The position numbers and the translations under genes were made by a program. DNA of 64,000 bases from Phyllobacteriaceae bacterium (GTDB lineage Bacteria > Pseudomonadota > Alphaproteobacteria > Rhizobiales > Rhizobiaceae), in the NCBI GenBank assembly GCA_002708825.1, contig PAPF01000022.1:1-64000 (forward strand), written 5' to 3'. Positions 16,818 to 26,001 of this stretch are shown here, piece by piece (position 1 is the stretch's first letter; every line of letters begins with the position of its first letter). The notes under the pieces were generated by a model. It was not told where the DNA came from, made no database searches, and worked only from the letters and a program-made list of their open reading frames with translations.

Positions 16818-18068
16818 TTATTCGACCGTGAACTTCGCGGAGCTTTCCTTGATAACCTCCCACACCACATCGGTGTAGTCAGCGCTCCAATCGGTCAGCG
16901 GAACCCAGGTCTCGCCGTTCCACTGCTCGACACGGGTTTTGCCACCACCGCCGTGATCGGATGCGGTCACCGTGACCGGAGCCATGAGCCCGTTGCCGTC
17001 GAAATCGGAGATCGATTCATAGGCGGTCTTCATGCTCTCCGGCGTCACCGGCCAACCGTTCTGCTTGATGGCCAGACGGACGGCTTCGAAACCGACGGAA
17101 TAGATCGCCATACCGGTGTTGTAATACACGTCACGGACAAGGGTTTCCGGGCCGCTACCTTCACCCTTCGCATAATACGTTTCGAGCATTGTTTTCACGA
17201 TCGGTACTTCCTGGCCGCCGGCCACGTTGGTCCCGCGGAGAATGCCCTTGGCGTCGGCCGCACCGATGTTGTTGATGTCGACTTCGTTCAGCCAGTTCAC
17301 CGACAGATAACGGTCGATCGGGTATCCGTTCCGCCGCATTTCCTTCGCGGCAACCACGTGACCACCGGCGAGCAGCCAGCTGATCACATAGTCGGGCTTG
17401 TCGCGGCGAATTTTACTCCAGGCGCCGGACTGATCCGAACCGGGCAGCGGAACCGGATAGAGTTCGAGTTCGAATCCTTCCTTTTCGGCCAGTGTCTTGA
17501 GAATCTCGATGGGTTCCTGGCCGAAGGGATAATCGAGGTAAATGAACCCGATCTTGGCCTTGCTCAGATCGCCGTTCATCTGGCCCTTGATGAAGGCGAC
17601 ATCGTTTGCCGCCTGCTGCCAATAGGTCGGACCGACAGGAAATATCCACTTGAACACCTCGCCGTCGACGGCATCACCGCGACCGACGAAGGACTGCATC
17701 AGGATGTTCCCATCCTTCATCACCCGCGGCAATACGGCATTCGTCACCGGAGTCGACAGCATGTTGAAGATGGAAACACCTTCACGCTTGAGCTGTTCAT
17801 AACACTCCACGCCCCGCTGGGGTTCATTACCGTGATCGCGAATGACAACCTCAACAGGATGCCCTTCCACACCGCCATTTGAATTGACGTACTTCGCCAA
17901 GTCCTGCGCCGCCTGTGCGACCTGCGGAGAGATAAAGGTATAGGACTTGCTGAGATCGAAGCATAGGCCGAAACGCACCGGCTCTTTGTCTTGTGCGGAC
18001 GCCTCGGTAGCCCCTAACGCCAACATCGTGGCGAAGGCGGCCGTAGTAACAGTAGACAGAAGTTTCAT
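16818..18068 (-). CDS. ABC transporter periplasmic binding protein (LivK-type, copy 1)
   Basis: Secreted substrate receptor of a branched-chain-amino-acid-type (HAAT) ABC importer; this class also transports aromatic and alicyclic acids. The 416 residues begin MKLLSTVTTAAFATMLALGATEASAQ, a Sec signal peptide with predicted cleavage after ASA. The mature part has the type I periplasmic fold (RDHGNEPQRGVECYEQLKREG, GPTYWQQAANDVAFIK). It is closely related along its whole length to the next gene upstream, a tandem duplication. It is encoded with the LivFGHM-type components and a CoA ligase, so the cargo is probably the acid the island degrades. Confidence 0.92.
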   Translation of the reverse strand: MKLLSTVTTAAFATMLALGATEASAQDKEPVRFGLCFDLSKSYTFISPQVAQAAQDLAKYVNSNGGVEGHPVEVVIRDHGNEPQRGVECYEQLKREGVSIFNMLSTPVTNAVLPRVMKDGNILMQSFVGRGDAVDGEVFKWIFPVGPTYWQQAANDVAFIKGQMNGDLSKAKIGFIYLDYPFGQEPIEILKTLAEKEGFELELYPVPLPGSDQSGAWSKIRRDKPDYVISWLLAGGHVVAAKEMRRNGYPIDRYLSVNWLNEVDINNIGAADAKGILRGTNVAGGQEVPIVKTMLETYYAKGEGSGPETLVRDVYYNTGMAIYSVGFEAVRLAIKQNGWPVTPESMKTAYESISDFDGNGLMAPVTVTASDHGGGGKTRVEQWNGETWVPLTDWSADYTDVVWEVIKESSAKFTVE

Positions 18069-18150
18069 TTCATTTCTCCCTGGTTGTGGTTTTGTCCGGT
18101 CGCCCTGCATCTCCTCCTTCGGACGCCGAACAGGCTGAATTGATGCTGCA

Positions 18151-19395
18151 TCATTTGCCGAACTTCGATGAGCTTTCCTTTACTACCGCCCAAACTTGAT
18201 CCGAATATTCGGAAAGCCAGTCAGTCTGTGGGACCCAGGCTGTGCCGTCCCACATTTCGATCCTTGTTGCTCCGCCGCCTCCGTGGTCTTGCGCGGTAAC
18301 GGTGATCGGAGCCATCAATCCGTTCGCATCAAAGCCTCGTAGCGACTCTAATCCGGCACGGTAGGAATCGGGCGTTATGGGAAGCCCTTGCAGCTCAACT
18401 GCCTTGCGCGCGGCCTCGAACATGATCGAATACATCGCGAGGCCTGTATTATAGAAAACGTCCTGGGTCTTTTCGATCGGACCGTTCCCGTTGCCCTTAT
18501 CATAGAGCTCGGCCATGATTTCCTTGTAGAGCGGTATGTCCTGGCCGCCGACCACGTTCGTCCCGCGCTTGATGCCGATGGCGTTCTTTGCGCCGATGTT
18601 GGCGATATCTACTTCGTTCAGCCAGTTGACCGAGATATATTTGTCCATCGGGATACCGTTCCGCTTCATTTCCTTTGAAGCGACGACATGTGCACCGCCA
18701 AGCATCCAGACGACAATCTGATCGGGCTTGTCGCGGCGTATCTTGGACCAGACACCTGACTGGTCATTGCCGGGAAGCGGCACCGGGTAGAGCAGAAGCT
18801 CGAAACCTTCCTTTTCGGAAAGCGTCTTCAGAATCTCGATCGGCTCCTGGCCGAAAGGATAGTCAAAATAAACGAAGCCAACCTTGACATTCGATAAGTC
18901 GCCGTCATGCAGCTGTTTAATATATGCAATGTCATTTGCCGCTTGGCCCCAATAAGTAGGCCCGATCGGATAGACCCAATCGAAGACAGTCCCATCAACC
19001 GCGTCGCCCCGCCCAACAAGGGACTGCATGAGGACGCGTCCGTCCTCCATTGCCCGCGGCAGAACCGCAAGCGATACGGGTGTCGACAATGTATCGAATA
19101 CAAACACTCCTTCGCGGCTCAACTGTTCGTAGCATTCCACGCCTCGTTGCGGTTCATTGCCGTGATCGCGCACGATCACTTCAACCGGCTCGCCTCCGAT
19201 CCCGCCTTTGCGGTTCACAAGCGCTGCCAGATCTTTCGCGGCTTGAGCAACCTGCGGCGTTGCAAAGGTATAGGCCTTGCTCAGATCGTAGCAGACACCG
19301 ACCCTGAATGGTTCGGCCAATGCAGCTGCAGGTATGGACATTGCCATCCCGAAGACGATGGTAGAAATAAATGCGGCACTGCTGAGTAGTTTCAT
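18151..19395 (-). CDS. ABC transporter periplasmic binding protein (LivK-type, copy 2)
   Basis: Second binding protein of 414 residues, with a signal peptide ending AAALA before EPFRVG. Shared blocks with copy 1 include RDHGNEPQRGVECYEQL, DYPFGQEPIEILKTL, PLPG(N/S)DQSG and LSVNWLNEVDI-like segments. Differences cluster in short patches that could tune ligand choice. GGGAGGTAAAC precedes the ATG. Two receptors feeding one permease would widen the range of imported acids. A 7-bp stem hairpin (19415-19431) lies between it and the LivF gene. Confidence 0.92.
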   Translation of the reverse strand: MKLLSSAAFISTIVFGMAMSIPAAALAEPFRVGVCYDLSKAYTFATPQVAQAAKDLAALVNRKGGIGGEPVEVIVRDHGNEPQRGVECYEQLSREGVFVFDTLSTPVSLAVLPRAMEDGRVLMQSLVGRGDAVDGTVFDWVYPIGPTYWGQAANDIAYIKQLHDGDLSNVKVGFVYFDYPFGQEPIEILKTLSEKEGFELLLYPVPLPGNDQSGVWSKIRRDKPDQIVVWMLGGAHVVASKEMKRNGIPMDKYISVNWLNEVDIANIGAKNAIGIKRGTNVVGGQDIPLYKEIMAELYDKGNGNGPIEKTQDVFYNTGLAMYSIMFEAARKAVELQGLPITPDSYRAGLESLRGFDANGLMAPITVTAQDHGGGGATRIEMWDGTAWVPQTDWLSEYSDQVWAVVKESSSKFGK

Positions 19396-19429
19396 GTTTA
19401 CCTCCCGTAGAAACGACCGGGGCGCCCGG

Positions 19430-20248
19430 TCAACTCAACCACCGTTTACGCCGACTGTAATGTTTCACGTTGTGGAAATTGCTTCCCTCTTTGCCACCGA
19501 GGTAGAAGTCCTGAATGTCGGAGTTCGACTTGAGCGCCTCCGCCGTGTCATGCATGACAACTCGGCCGTTCTCGATCAGGTATCCGTCGGACACGATCTC
19601 CAGCGCCGCGAGTGCGTTTTGCTCCACAAGAAGAACTGACAAGCCCTCTTCCCGATTGATTTTCTTGATCATGTCGAAGATCTCGGCCACCAGGAACGGG
19701 GCAAGTCCAAGGCTTGGCTCGTCAAGCATCAACAGGTCCGGTTGCGTCACCAGAGCCCGGCCAATGGCGAGCATCTGCTGTTCGCCACCAGACAGATATC
19801 CCGCAAAGGAGTTGCGCCGCTCGGCCAGTCGAGGAAAATAATTGTAGATCCTGTCTTTCTCCGCATTCAACGCAGCCCTGCTCATGCCGAGTGGCGCCGC
19901 GGCGATCAGGTTTTCATCGGGTGTGAGATGTTCGAAAACGCGACGGCCTTCAATGACATGGCAAATGCCCATCTCCACTCGTTTTTGCGCGAGAGCCTCG
20001 GTGATAACGGTTCCGCCAAAACGGATCTCACCGCGGCTGATATGACCACGCTCGGCTTTCAACAGGCCGCTGATTGCCTTGAGTGTCGTGCTTTTGCCCG
20101 CCCCGTTTGACCCCAGAAGAGCAACCATCTTGCCCTTAGGAACCTCGATCGAGACGCCTTTGATTGCCAATAGAACGTTATCGTACAGCACTTCGACACT
20201 GTTCATCGACAAAATGGGCTCGGCGACAGTCTGGTCTTCCATCGACAT
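19430..20248 (-). CDS. ABC transporter ATP-binding protein (LivF-type)
   Basis: Cytoplasmic ATPase of the importer, 272 residues. Walker A is LLGSNGAGKST near residue 43, the signature LSGGEQQMLAIGRAL near 154 and Walker B LLMLDEPSLGLAP near 174, followed by LLVEQNALAALE. This is the LivF layout. The C terminus runs on past the usual end (GKEGSNFHNVKHYSRRKRW), a basic tail of unknown purpose. It pairs with the LivG-type ATPase at 24.1-24.9 kb, although the permease and ligase genes lie between them. Confidence 0.93.
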   Translation of the reverse strand: MSMEDQTVAEPILSMNSVEVLYDNVLLAIKGVSIEVPKGKMVALLGSNGAGKSTTLKAISGLLKAERGHISRGEIRFGGTVITEALAQKRVEMGICHVIEGRRVFEHLTPDENLIAAAPLGMSRAALNAEKDRIYNYFPRLAERRNSFAGYLSGGEQQMLAIGRALVTQPDLLMLDEPSLGLAPFLVAEIFDMIKKINREEGLSVLLVEQNALAALEIVSDGYLIENGRVVMHDTAEALKSNSDIQDFYLGGKEGSNFHNVKHYSRRKRWLS

Positions 20249-20253
20249 GAATT

Positions 20254-21327
20254 CTATTTCCTAAGCTGATCAAACGGCCAAACCATTAGGTAATCCCGGA
20301 TGTTGCCGTAGAGTTTTCCAAGACCAAGAGGTTCGATTATAAGTATGATGACAATCAGCGCGCCGTAGACAGCGTTGGGGATATGCGCGAGTGTTTCGAC
20401 GTTGAGTTGCATCCCCAACTGCTCAGAGGCGGCGACCACCACCCCGTTGACCAGTCCTGGAACCAAGAGAATCAGCGCGACACCAAAATAGGATCCAATG
20501 ATGCTCCCCAAACCGCCAACGATAACCATCGCCAGCGCCTGGATTGAAACCGCCACCGAGAACTGCTCCGGTGCAGCCAGGAAGAAGAAGGTCGCAACGA
20601 GCAAGGCGCCACTAACGCCGCCGATAAAGGACGACATCGCAAACGCCACGATTTTGTAGTAAAAGCTGTACACGCCCAGAATGGCAGCTGCATAATCCTT
20701 TTCGCGAACCGCAACCAAGGCGCGTCCAAGGCCGGTGCGCTTGAGGTTCAGCATGAAGATGGTGACCAACAGACACCAGGCGAGCGCCACATAGTACAGA
20801 CCTGTATCCGACGTGATTTCCTGGCCAAGCAATTTCAGCGTTGGCGCCTGCAGTGAGGCATGCGAACCGCCCGAAATCGCCGGGGAGTGCGTCAGCACCC
20901 AGTCCATGATGAACTGCATGGCCAATGTCGTCAGTGCAAGATAGAGGCCCTTGGCCCGCAATGCCGCGAACGCGAACAAGCTGCCAATTACCGAAGCGGA
21001 AAGCCCGCCGATGATCAGCGCGAATTCCCACGGCACCCCAAAGCGGGCTGCGTGGATCGCCGAATATGCGCCCACCGCCATGACCGCCGCGTAACCCAAA
21101 TGCAGCTGTCCCGCCCAGCCGGTCACAAGGTTCAACCCAAGCGCCGCCGAAGTCCAGATAAGCCAAGGCAACATGTAGCTGTTAACGTATAGCGACGGAG
21201 CGATAAACGGCGCGGCCACGCCAAGTATAAGGAAGGTCAGAGCCAGGTTCCGGTCAGCGGGAACCTTGTAAATACGGCTGTCCGAGATGTAATTGGTGTG
21301 ATACACACCAGAAAGGCGGTAGAACAT
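20254..21327 (-). CDS. ABC transporter permease (LivM-type)
   Basis: Inner-membrane permease of 357 residues with about ten hydrophobic segments. LGLNLVTGWAGQLHLGYAAVMAVGAY near residue 63 is the LivM signature (G-x-x-G-x-x-S-x-G-x-A in most members), and VVGGLGSIIGSYFGVALI near 270 is the ATPase-coupling loop. An N-terminal extension of about 25 residues, MFYRLSGVYHTNYISDS onward, precedes the first membrane segment. It forms the channel with the LivH-type protein, whose stop lies 4 bases before this start. Confidence 0.92.
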   Translation of the reverse strand: MFYRLSGVYHTNYISDSRIYKVPADRNLALTFLILGVAAPFIAPSLYVNSYMLPWLIWTSAALGLNLVTGWAGQLHLGYAAVMAVGAYSAIHAARFGVPWEFALIIGGLSASVIGSLFAFAALRAKGLYLALTTLAMQFIMDWVLTHSPAISGGSHASLQAPTLKLLGQEITSDTGLYYVALAWCLLVTIFMLNLKRTGLGRALVAVREKDYAAAILGVYSFYYKIVAFAMSSFIGGVSGALLVATFFFLAAPEQFSVAVSIQALAMVIVGGLGSIIGSYFGVALILLVPGLVNGVVVAASEQLGMQLNVETLAHIPNAVYGALIVIILIIEPLGLGKLYGNIRDYLMVWPFDQLRK

Positions 21328-21331
21328 TCAA

Positions 21332-22219
21332 TTACACCCTTTCTATGTCGTGGCGTCCGAACAAGCCGTGCGGACGGATCATGATTGTGAGAATGAGAAC
21401 CGCGGCTACAATCAGTTCACGACTTCCGCCACCCACAAGCGGATCTAAGAAGTCTGCTCCGACGTTTTCGACAACGCCAAGAATGATACCCGCGACTACG
21501 GCGCCCAGGATGCTGTCGAGCCCGCCCAGCACAGCCACCGTCAGGCCTTTCAGCAGCAGCAGCGAAAGAGCTTGGTCCACACCCTGTATCTCGCCCCAAA
21601 TCACCCCGGCGGAAACCGCGACAACAGATGCCAAGCCCCAGGAAAGCCCCACCCCTCGCTCAACCGAAATTCCGACTGACCATGACGCCATGTAATCGTC
21701 GGCTATCGCGCGAAGCTTGACGCCCAGGCGGGTGCGGAAGAAGAGCAGGAAGGCGGCGAGCAAGATCACCGCGACGACCGATCCGACGAGATGAATCCTG
21801 CTGATCAGGATATCCCCGAGAAACAGCGGTTCATAACTGATGCCCAGTTCCATCGATCTCGACGTCCCGCCCCAGACCGCAAGTGTTGTCCCGCGCAGGA
21901 AGATGTCGAGGCCCAGCGTAAGCATCAGGATCATCACGACAGGGCGCCCAGCAAGGCGCCGTAGCGCAACACGTTCAATTCCAAAGCCAAGTCCGAACAT
22001 GATGGCGATCGCGAGCGGAATCGCCAGCCACAGCGGCATGCCGACGTCACGCGCCAATGCCAGAACGACATAGGCACCAACCATGGTCAGCCCGCCTTGG
22101 GCAAGGTTTGGCACCGAGGAAGCCTTGTAGATCAGTACAAGACCGATCGCGAAAAGCGAGTAGAGCAAACCTGTGAGGGCCCCGTTGATCGCGAGTTCAG
22201 CTAGGAAAACCGGATCCAT
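21332..22219 (-). CDS. ABC transporter permease (LivH-type)
   Basis: Inner-membrane permease of 295 residues. LIYKASSVPNLAQGGLTMVGAYV near residue 29 is the LivH signature, and AVLGGLDSILGAVVAGIILGVVENVG near 230 is the coupling helix. The ATG directly follows the TAG of the CoA-ligase gene, with GGGAGGTATAG as ribosome site, so the two are co-translated. It forms the heterodimeric channel with the LivM-type permease. Confidence 0.93.
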   Translation of the reverse strand: MDPVFLAELAINGALTGLLYSLFAIGLVLIYKASSVPNLAQGGLTMVGAYVVLALARDVGMPLWLAIPLAIAIMFGLGFGIERVALRRLAGRPVVMILMLTLGLDIFLRGTTLAVWGGTSRSMELGISYEPLFLGDILISRIHLVGSVVAVILLAAFLLFFRTRLGVKLRAIADDYMASWSVGISVERGVGLSWGLASVVAVSAGVIWGEIQGVDQALSLLLLKGLTVAVLGGLDSILGAVVAGIILGVVENVGADFLDPLVGGGSRELIVAAVLILTIMIRPHGLFGRHDIERV

Positions 22220-24139
22220 CTATACCTCCCTGATGGGGAGGGTCCGCTCGACCTTCCCGATTTCGCCGGACTCATAAGTCACCTGGGCACTCACTCGAAC
22301 TTCGCTGCGGCCATCGTAAAGCGCCCCGATCACGACGTCGTATCGAGCCTCGACCACGCTCCGGCGCAACTTGCGTGTCCGGGTTATCTCGCCGTCGTCT
22401 GGATCGAACTCCTTGGGTAGACTTACGAAGCGCTTGATTTGCAGTGGCTCGGATATCACGGCGTTCACTCGCCGAAAGGCTTCGTGAAGAAGCGTGGCAA
22501 CCTCGTCGCGCTGGGAAAGATCCGCATACGAGACATAAGGCACACCATTGACCTCGGCCCAGTGCCCGACAGCATCGAAATCGATGCAAACCATCGCGGT
22601 CAATTCCTCCCGCCCGGCGCCAATCACAGCGGCATCCTTTATGTAAGGGCTGAATTTCAGGCGGTTTTCGATGTAGTTGGGCACGTAACGCTCGCCCCCT
22701 GCAGTATACATAACCTCCGAAACGCGGCCCAAGACCACAAGATGCCCGTCTTCTTCGAGATACCCGGCGTCGCCCGTGTGCAGCCACCCGCGCTTCAGAG
22801 CCTCGGCCGAGGCCTCGGGGTTGTTGTAATAGCCCTCGAACACGCTTTCGGACCGCAAGAGGATCTCGCCGTCATCGGCGATTGCAACCTCTACACCCGG
22901 AGCTGGCTTGCCCACGGAGTGAAGGCGCACTTCACTCGGTGACTGGATCGTATTGATCGCGCTGTTTTCGGTCTGGCCGTAAAGCTGGCGCAACTTGATG
23001 CCGATTGCGCGGTAGAAGACAAACGTATCCTCACCAATGGCTTCGCCACCGGTAAATGCGTTTTTCAGTCGATTCATGCCGAACTGGTCTTTGATCGGAC
23101 CGAATATGAGTGCCTCGCCCAACAGCCGGTTCAGGGGTTCCAGCACACCGCCACCTTTGCCGGCGAGCTTGCGCGACTCCGCAGCCACCGCCCTGTTCAT
23201 GAAGAATTGGTACAGCCACTTCTTCAATGGTGTCGAATTTTCAATACCGACTTGTATCGTGGTAAGGATGTTGTCCCAGCTCCTGGGCGCGGCCAGGTAG
23301 AATGTGGGGGCAACTTCGCGCATGTCTCGAATAACGGTCTCCTGCCGCTCTGGTACACTGACGGTGAAACGAAGAAGCAACGCTGCCGCGACAGTTATGG
23401 CGTAGTCGCCGACCCATGCCATCGGCAAATAGGCCAGAACCTCTTCGCCGACCTCGAACGCACCGGCGGCGAAACCATTGCGTGCTGCGGCTATAACGTT
23501 CTTCTGACTGAGAACCACGCCTTTGGGCTTACCCGTGGTACCTGACGAATGCAGGAACACCGCCGGGTCTTCCGGCTTGGTCCGGTGAATGAGTTCACCG
23601 CGCCGCTTCGGGTCTTCGTTGAGATGATGCCTGCCGACCTCGGTCAGGTGTTCCCATGACATCAGCCCGTCGGCTTCATAGAATCCGAGCCCACGTTCTT
23701 CGACATATACAATATGTAGAATTCCCTTCGCTTCAGCATCGCGCAGCTCCAGGATTTTATCCACCTGTTCCTGATCTTCGGCAAAGGCGGCGACGATCTC
23801 GACCTCGCCTACAAAATGCCGGAGCTCGTCAAGCGTTACGCCGGGATAAGCGGGCATCGCGTAGGCACCGACCAACGCGAGTGCGAGCATTCCTGCGTAC
23901 AAGAGCGCTCTGTTGTCACCCAAAATCAGGACTGCCTGACCGGGTTTTATGCCGATTTTTTCGAGGCCAGCCGAACACGCGAGCACTTCCTCAGTGTATT
24001 CAGCCCAACTGGTCTCTTTCCAGATACCAAGCTCCTTCTCTCGAATAGCGATATCCGATCCATACTTGTCCGCGTTTCGCGCGAGCAGGGTTCCGATGGT
24101 TTCGGCCTCGATCGGCCGATCAAGAACAGAATCAGCCAT
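22220..24139 (-). CDS. AMP-forming acyl-CoA synthetase encoded inside the importer operon
   Basis: ANL-superfamily ligase of 639 residues: acid + ATP + CoA gives acyl-CoA + AMP + PPi. The P-loop motif LHSSGTTGKPKG is at about 197-207, then YGQTENSA, HTGDAGYLEEDGHLVVLGR, and the C-terminal ITRTRKLRR with the lysine of the adenylation step. Length and motifs resemble the long-chain/bulky-acid group rather than acetyl-CoA synthetases. The ATG at 24139 (MADSVLD) overlaps the LivG stop by 8 bases. Its place between transporter genes suggests vectorial import: the acid is trapped as its CoA ester as it enters. Confidence 0.92.
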   Translation of the reverse strand: MADSVLDRPIEAETIGTLLARNADKYGSDIAIREKELGIWKETSWAEYTEEVLACSAGLEKIGIKPGQAVLILGDNRALLYAGMLALALVGAYAMPAYPGVTLDELRHFVGEVEIVAAFAEDQEQVDKILELRDAEAKGILHIVYVEERGLGFYEADGLMSWEHLTEVGRHHLNEDPKRRGELIHRTKPEDPAVFLHSSGTTGKPKGVVLSQKNVIAAARNGFAAGAFEVGEEVLAYLPMAWVGDYAITVAAALLLRFTVSVPERQETVIRDMREVAPTFYLAAPRSWDNILTTIQVGIENSTPLKKWLYQFFMNRAVAAESRKLAGKGGGVLEPLNRLLGEALIFGPIKDQFGMNRLKNAFTGGEAIGEDTFVFYRAIGIKLRQLYGQTENSAINTIQSPSEVRLHSVGKPAPGVEVAIADDGEILLRSESVFEGYYNNPEASAEALKRGWLHTGDAGYLEEDGHLVVLGRVSEVMYTAGGERYVPNYIENRLKFSPYIKDAAVIGAGREELTAMVCIDFDAVGHWAEVNGVPYVSYADLSQRDEVATLLHEAFRRVNAVISEPLQIKRFVSLPKEFDPDDGEITRTRKLRRSVVEARYDVVIGALYDGRSEVRVSAQVTYESGEIGKVERTLPIREV

Positions 24140-24941
24140 GCGCACCACCCCCGATGTACGCTTCGATAACCCGCGGATCCTTGACGACATCCTTCGGAAT
24201 GCCCCCGGCGATCATCTCGCCGTAGTTGAGCGCGAGCATCCTGTCGCAAATGCCGACAATCACATCCATGTGGTGCTCAATCAGAAGAACGCTGATTCCC
24301 CGTTCGGCACGCGCATCCAGAATGAAGCGAGCCATATACCCTTTCTCCTCCTGATTCATGCCGGCCATTGGCTCATCAAGAATCAACATTCTCGGCTCCG
24401 AAACCAAAGCTCGGGCGAGCTCGACCCGTTTCTTCAATCCGATGGGAAGGCCATCGACCAATTCGTTGCGAACGCTCTCGAGCTGAAGGAACTCGATCAC
24501 TTCCTCGACAATCATTCGGTTCGCGATTTCCTCGCGCCGCGCCACCCACCAATAGAGCATCGTGGGAAGAACACCTGGGTGCATATGTATGTGTCTTCCC
24601 AAAAGAATGTTGTCGAGCACACTCATTCCGTTGAAGAGGGCGAGATTCTGAAACGTCCGTGCAACACCAAGTCTGGCCACCTTGTGTGGCGCCACGCCGG
24701 TGATGTCCTTTCCCGCCATGCGAACAGTACCCTTGTTCGGCGGATAAAATCCCGAGATCGCATTTGTCAGCGTGGTCTTGCCGCTTCCATTCGGGCCAAC
24801 AAGACCAAAGATCTCGCCATGGTTGATGGCGAGGTCCACACCGGTTACAGCGACGACACCTCCGAACCGGCGCTCGATCCCGACGCATTCCAGAATCGCT
24901 TCGTCGTGGGATTGGGTTTTTTCAGGTCGCATGTACTTCAT
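24132..24941 (-). CDS. ABC transporter ATP-binding protein (LivG-type)
   Basis: Second ATPase of the importer. Walker A is GPNGSGKTTLTNAISGF, the helical region contains NMSV-like LLGRHIHMHPG, the signature is LPIGLKKRVELARAL and Walker B is MLILDEPMAGMN, followed by LLIEHHMDVI. This is the LivG pattern, with a degenerate L-S-G-G-Q as normal for LivG. I use the ATG at 24941 (MKYMRPEK), giving 269 residues. A GTG at 25022 would overlap the SDR gene by 40 bases, and the ATG at 24932 is also possible; no start has a strong ribosome site. Confidence 0.9.
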   Translation of the reverse strand: MKYMRPEKTQSHDEAILECVGIERRFGGVVAVTGVDLAINHGEIFGLVGPNGSGKTTLTNAISGFYPPNKGTVRMAGKDITGVAPHKVARLGVARTFQNLALFNGMSVLDNILLGRHIHMHPGVLPTMLYWWVARREEIANRMIVEEVIEFLQLESVRNELVDGLPIGLKKRVELARALVSEPRMLILDEPMAGMNQEEKGYMARFILDARAERGISVLLIEHHMDVIVGICDRMLALNYGEMIAGGIPKDVVKDPRVIEAYIGGGAHG

Positions 24942-24982
24942 CAGCTTTGCGCTACCGGCATGTTCGAGATCTCCAAAGAAAT

Positions 24983-25837
24983 TTAGGCGATGCGGAAATA
25001 ATCTGGGCGCCCCGTCGGCCACGGATCACCCCACAACTGCTGACCACCATCGACATTCAGGACCTCTCCGGTAATGAATTTGGCGGACGATGCAGCCAAG
25101 TAGACAACCGCTTCGGCAACGTCCCATTCGTCGCCGGCATGTCTCATCGGATTTGATTCTTCGAAGGTCGCAGCGCCTTCAGCGGTGTAATTGTGGAAAC
25201 CATTGCTTTCACAACAGCCGGGAGCGACGCAGTTCACTCTGATGTTGTTGGGCGCCCATTCCACGGCGATCGATTTGGACAGATAGATGACGCCCGCTCG
25301 CGCAGCACAGCTGTGAGCGATCCCCGGCATGCCTCGCCAGACATCGGCGACGATGCTGATGATTGAACCCGGCCGCTTCGCCTCAATCCATCTCCGCGCC
25401 GTAGCCTGCATCATCCACCAGGTCCCGTTGAGGTTGGTGTCGATGACGGCGTTCCAACCCTTCACCGAATATTCGATGGCAGGCTGCGGGAACTGGCCGC
25501 CGGCATTGTTGACAAGGATATCGATGCCGCCCAGCTCACTCTCGGCCGCTTCTACAAACGACGTCACCTGCTCCGGATCGCGGATGGACATGGGCTGCGA
25601 CAGGACTTTGCCACCGAAGCCGCGCAGGTATTCTGCAGCTACAGCCAACTTCTCTTCGTTTCGGCCATTGATAGCTATGTTGGCGCCAAGCCGCGCAAAC
25701 AGGACCGCAATTGCCAAGCCAAGCCCGCCGCCAGCGCCCGTGATCACGACGCCTTTGCCCGCGAAGAGATCACTCGCATACACAGTTGGTCGTTGTTTCA
25801 GGTCGTCCATCGACGACCCGAACACAGCCTTCGCCAT
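24983..25837 (-). CDS. SDR-family oxidoreductase, trans-2-enoyl-CoA reductase (PECR)-like
   Basis: SDR of 284 residues with a Rossmann NAD(P) motif TGAGGGLGLAIA and NNAGGQFPQ. The usual Y-x-x-x-K pair is absent: the segment reads IAHSCAARAGVIYL, with Ser at the Tyr position and Arg at the Lys position. The H-S-x-A-A-R-A-G-V pattern is the one I know from mammalian peroxisomal trans-2-enoyl-CoA reductase, so this looks like a family trait rather than damage. Reduction of an enoyl-CoA, or the reverse, is inferred. GGGAGGAGATGTG precedes the ATG at 25837. It is the first gene of the 12-gene operon, 43 bases from operator K. Confidence 0.85.
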   Translation of the reverse strand: MAKAVFGSSMDDLKQRPTVYASDLFAGKGVVITGAGGGLGLAIAVLFARLGANIAINGRNEEKLAVAAEYLRGFGGKVLSQPMSIRDPEQVTSFVEAAESELGGIDILVNNAGGQFPQPAIEYSVKGWNAVIDTNLNGTWWMMQATARRWIEAKRPGSIISIVADVWRGMPGIAHSCAARAGVIYLSKSIAVEWAPNNIRVNCVAPGCCESNGFHNYTAEGAATFEESNPMRHAGDEWDVAEAVVYLAASSAKFITGEVLNVDGGQQLWGDPWPTGRPDYFRIA

Positions 25838-25880
25838 CACATCTCCTCCCGAACCCATCAAGGGTTAATTTTCGGATTAA

Positions 25881-25896
25881 TCTAACGCACCTTAGA
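25881..25896. promoter_or_regulatory. Operator site K (degenerate)
   Basis: TCTAACGCACCTTAGA keeps the outer bases of both halves of the island motif; the right half deviates in its inner two bases (CCTTAGA for TGTTAGA). It is upstream of the 12-gene transporter/ETF operon. Confidence 0.6.
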
Positions 25897-26001
25897 AAAT
25901 TGGTCAAGCCTGCGTCGCGCCTCGTGCAGAGATAATGCTCGAAACTAGGCCCTGGGCGACGAGCGCTCCGGCGAAACCCTTCTCCAATCCGTCCACAGGG
26001 C

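Noticed and set aside
24983-25837. SDR inactivated by loss of the catalytic Tyr and Lys
   Set aside because: The same alternative motif occurs in a second, unlinked SDR here (47795) and in the PECR family, so it is a subgroup feature.
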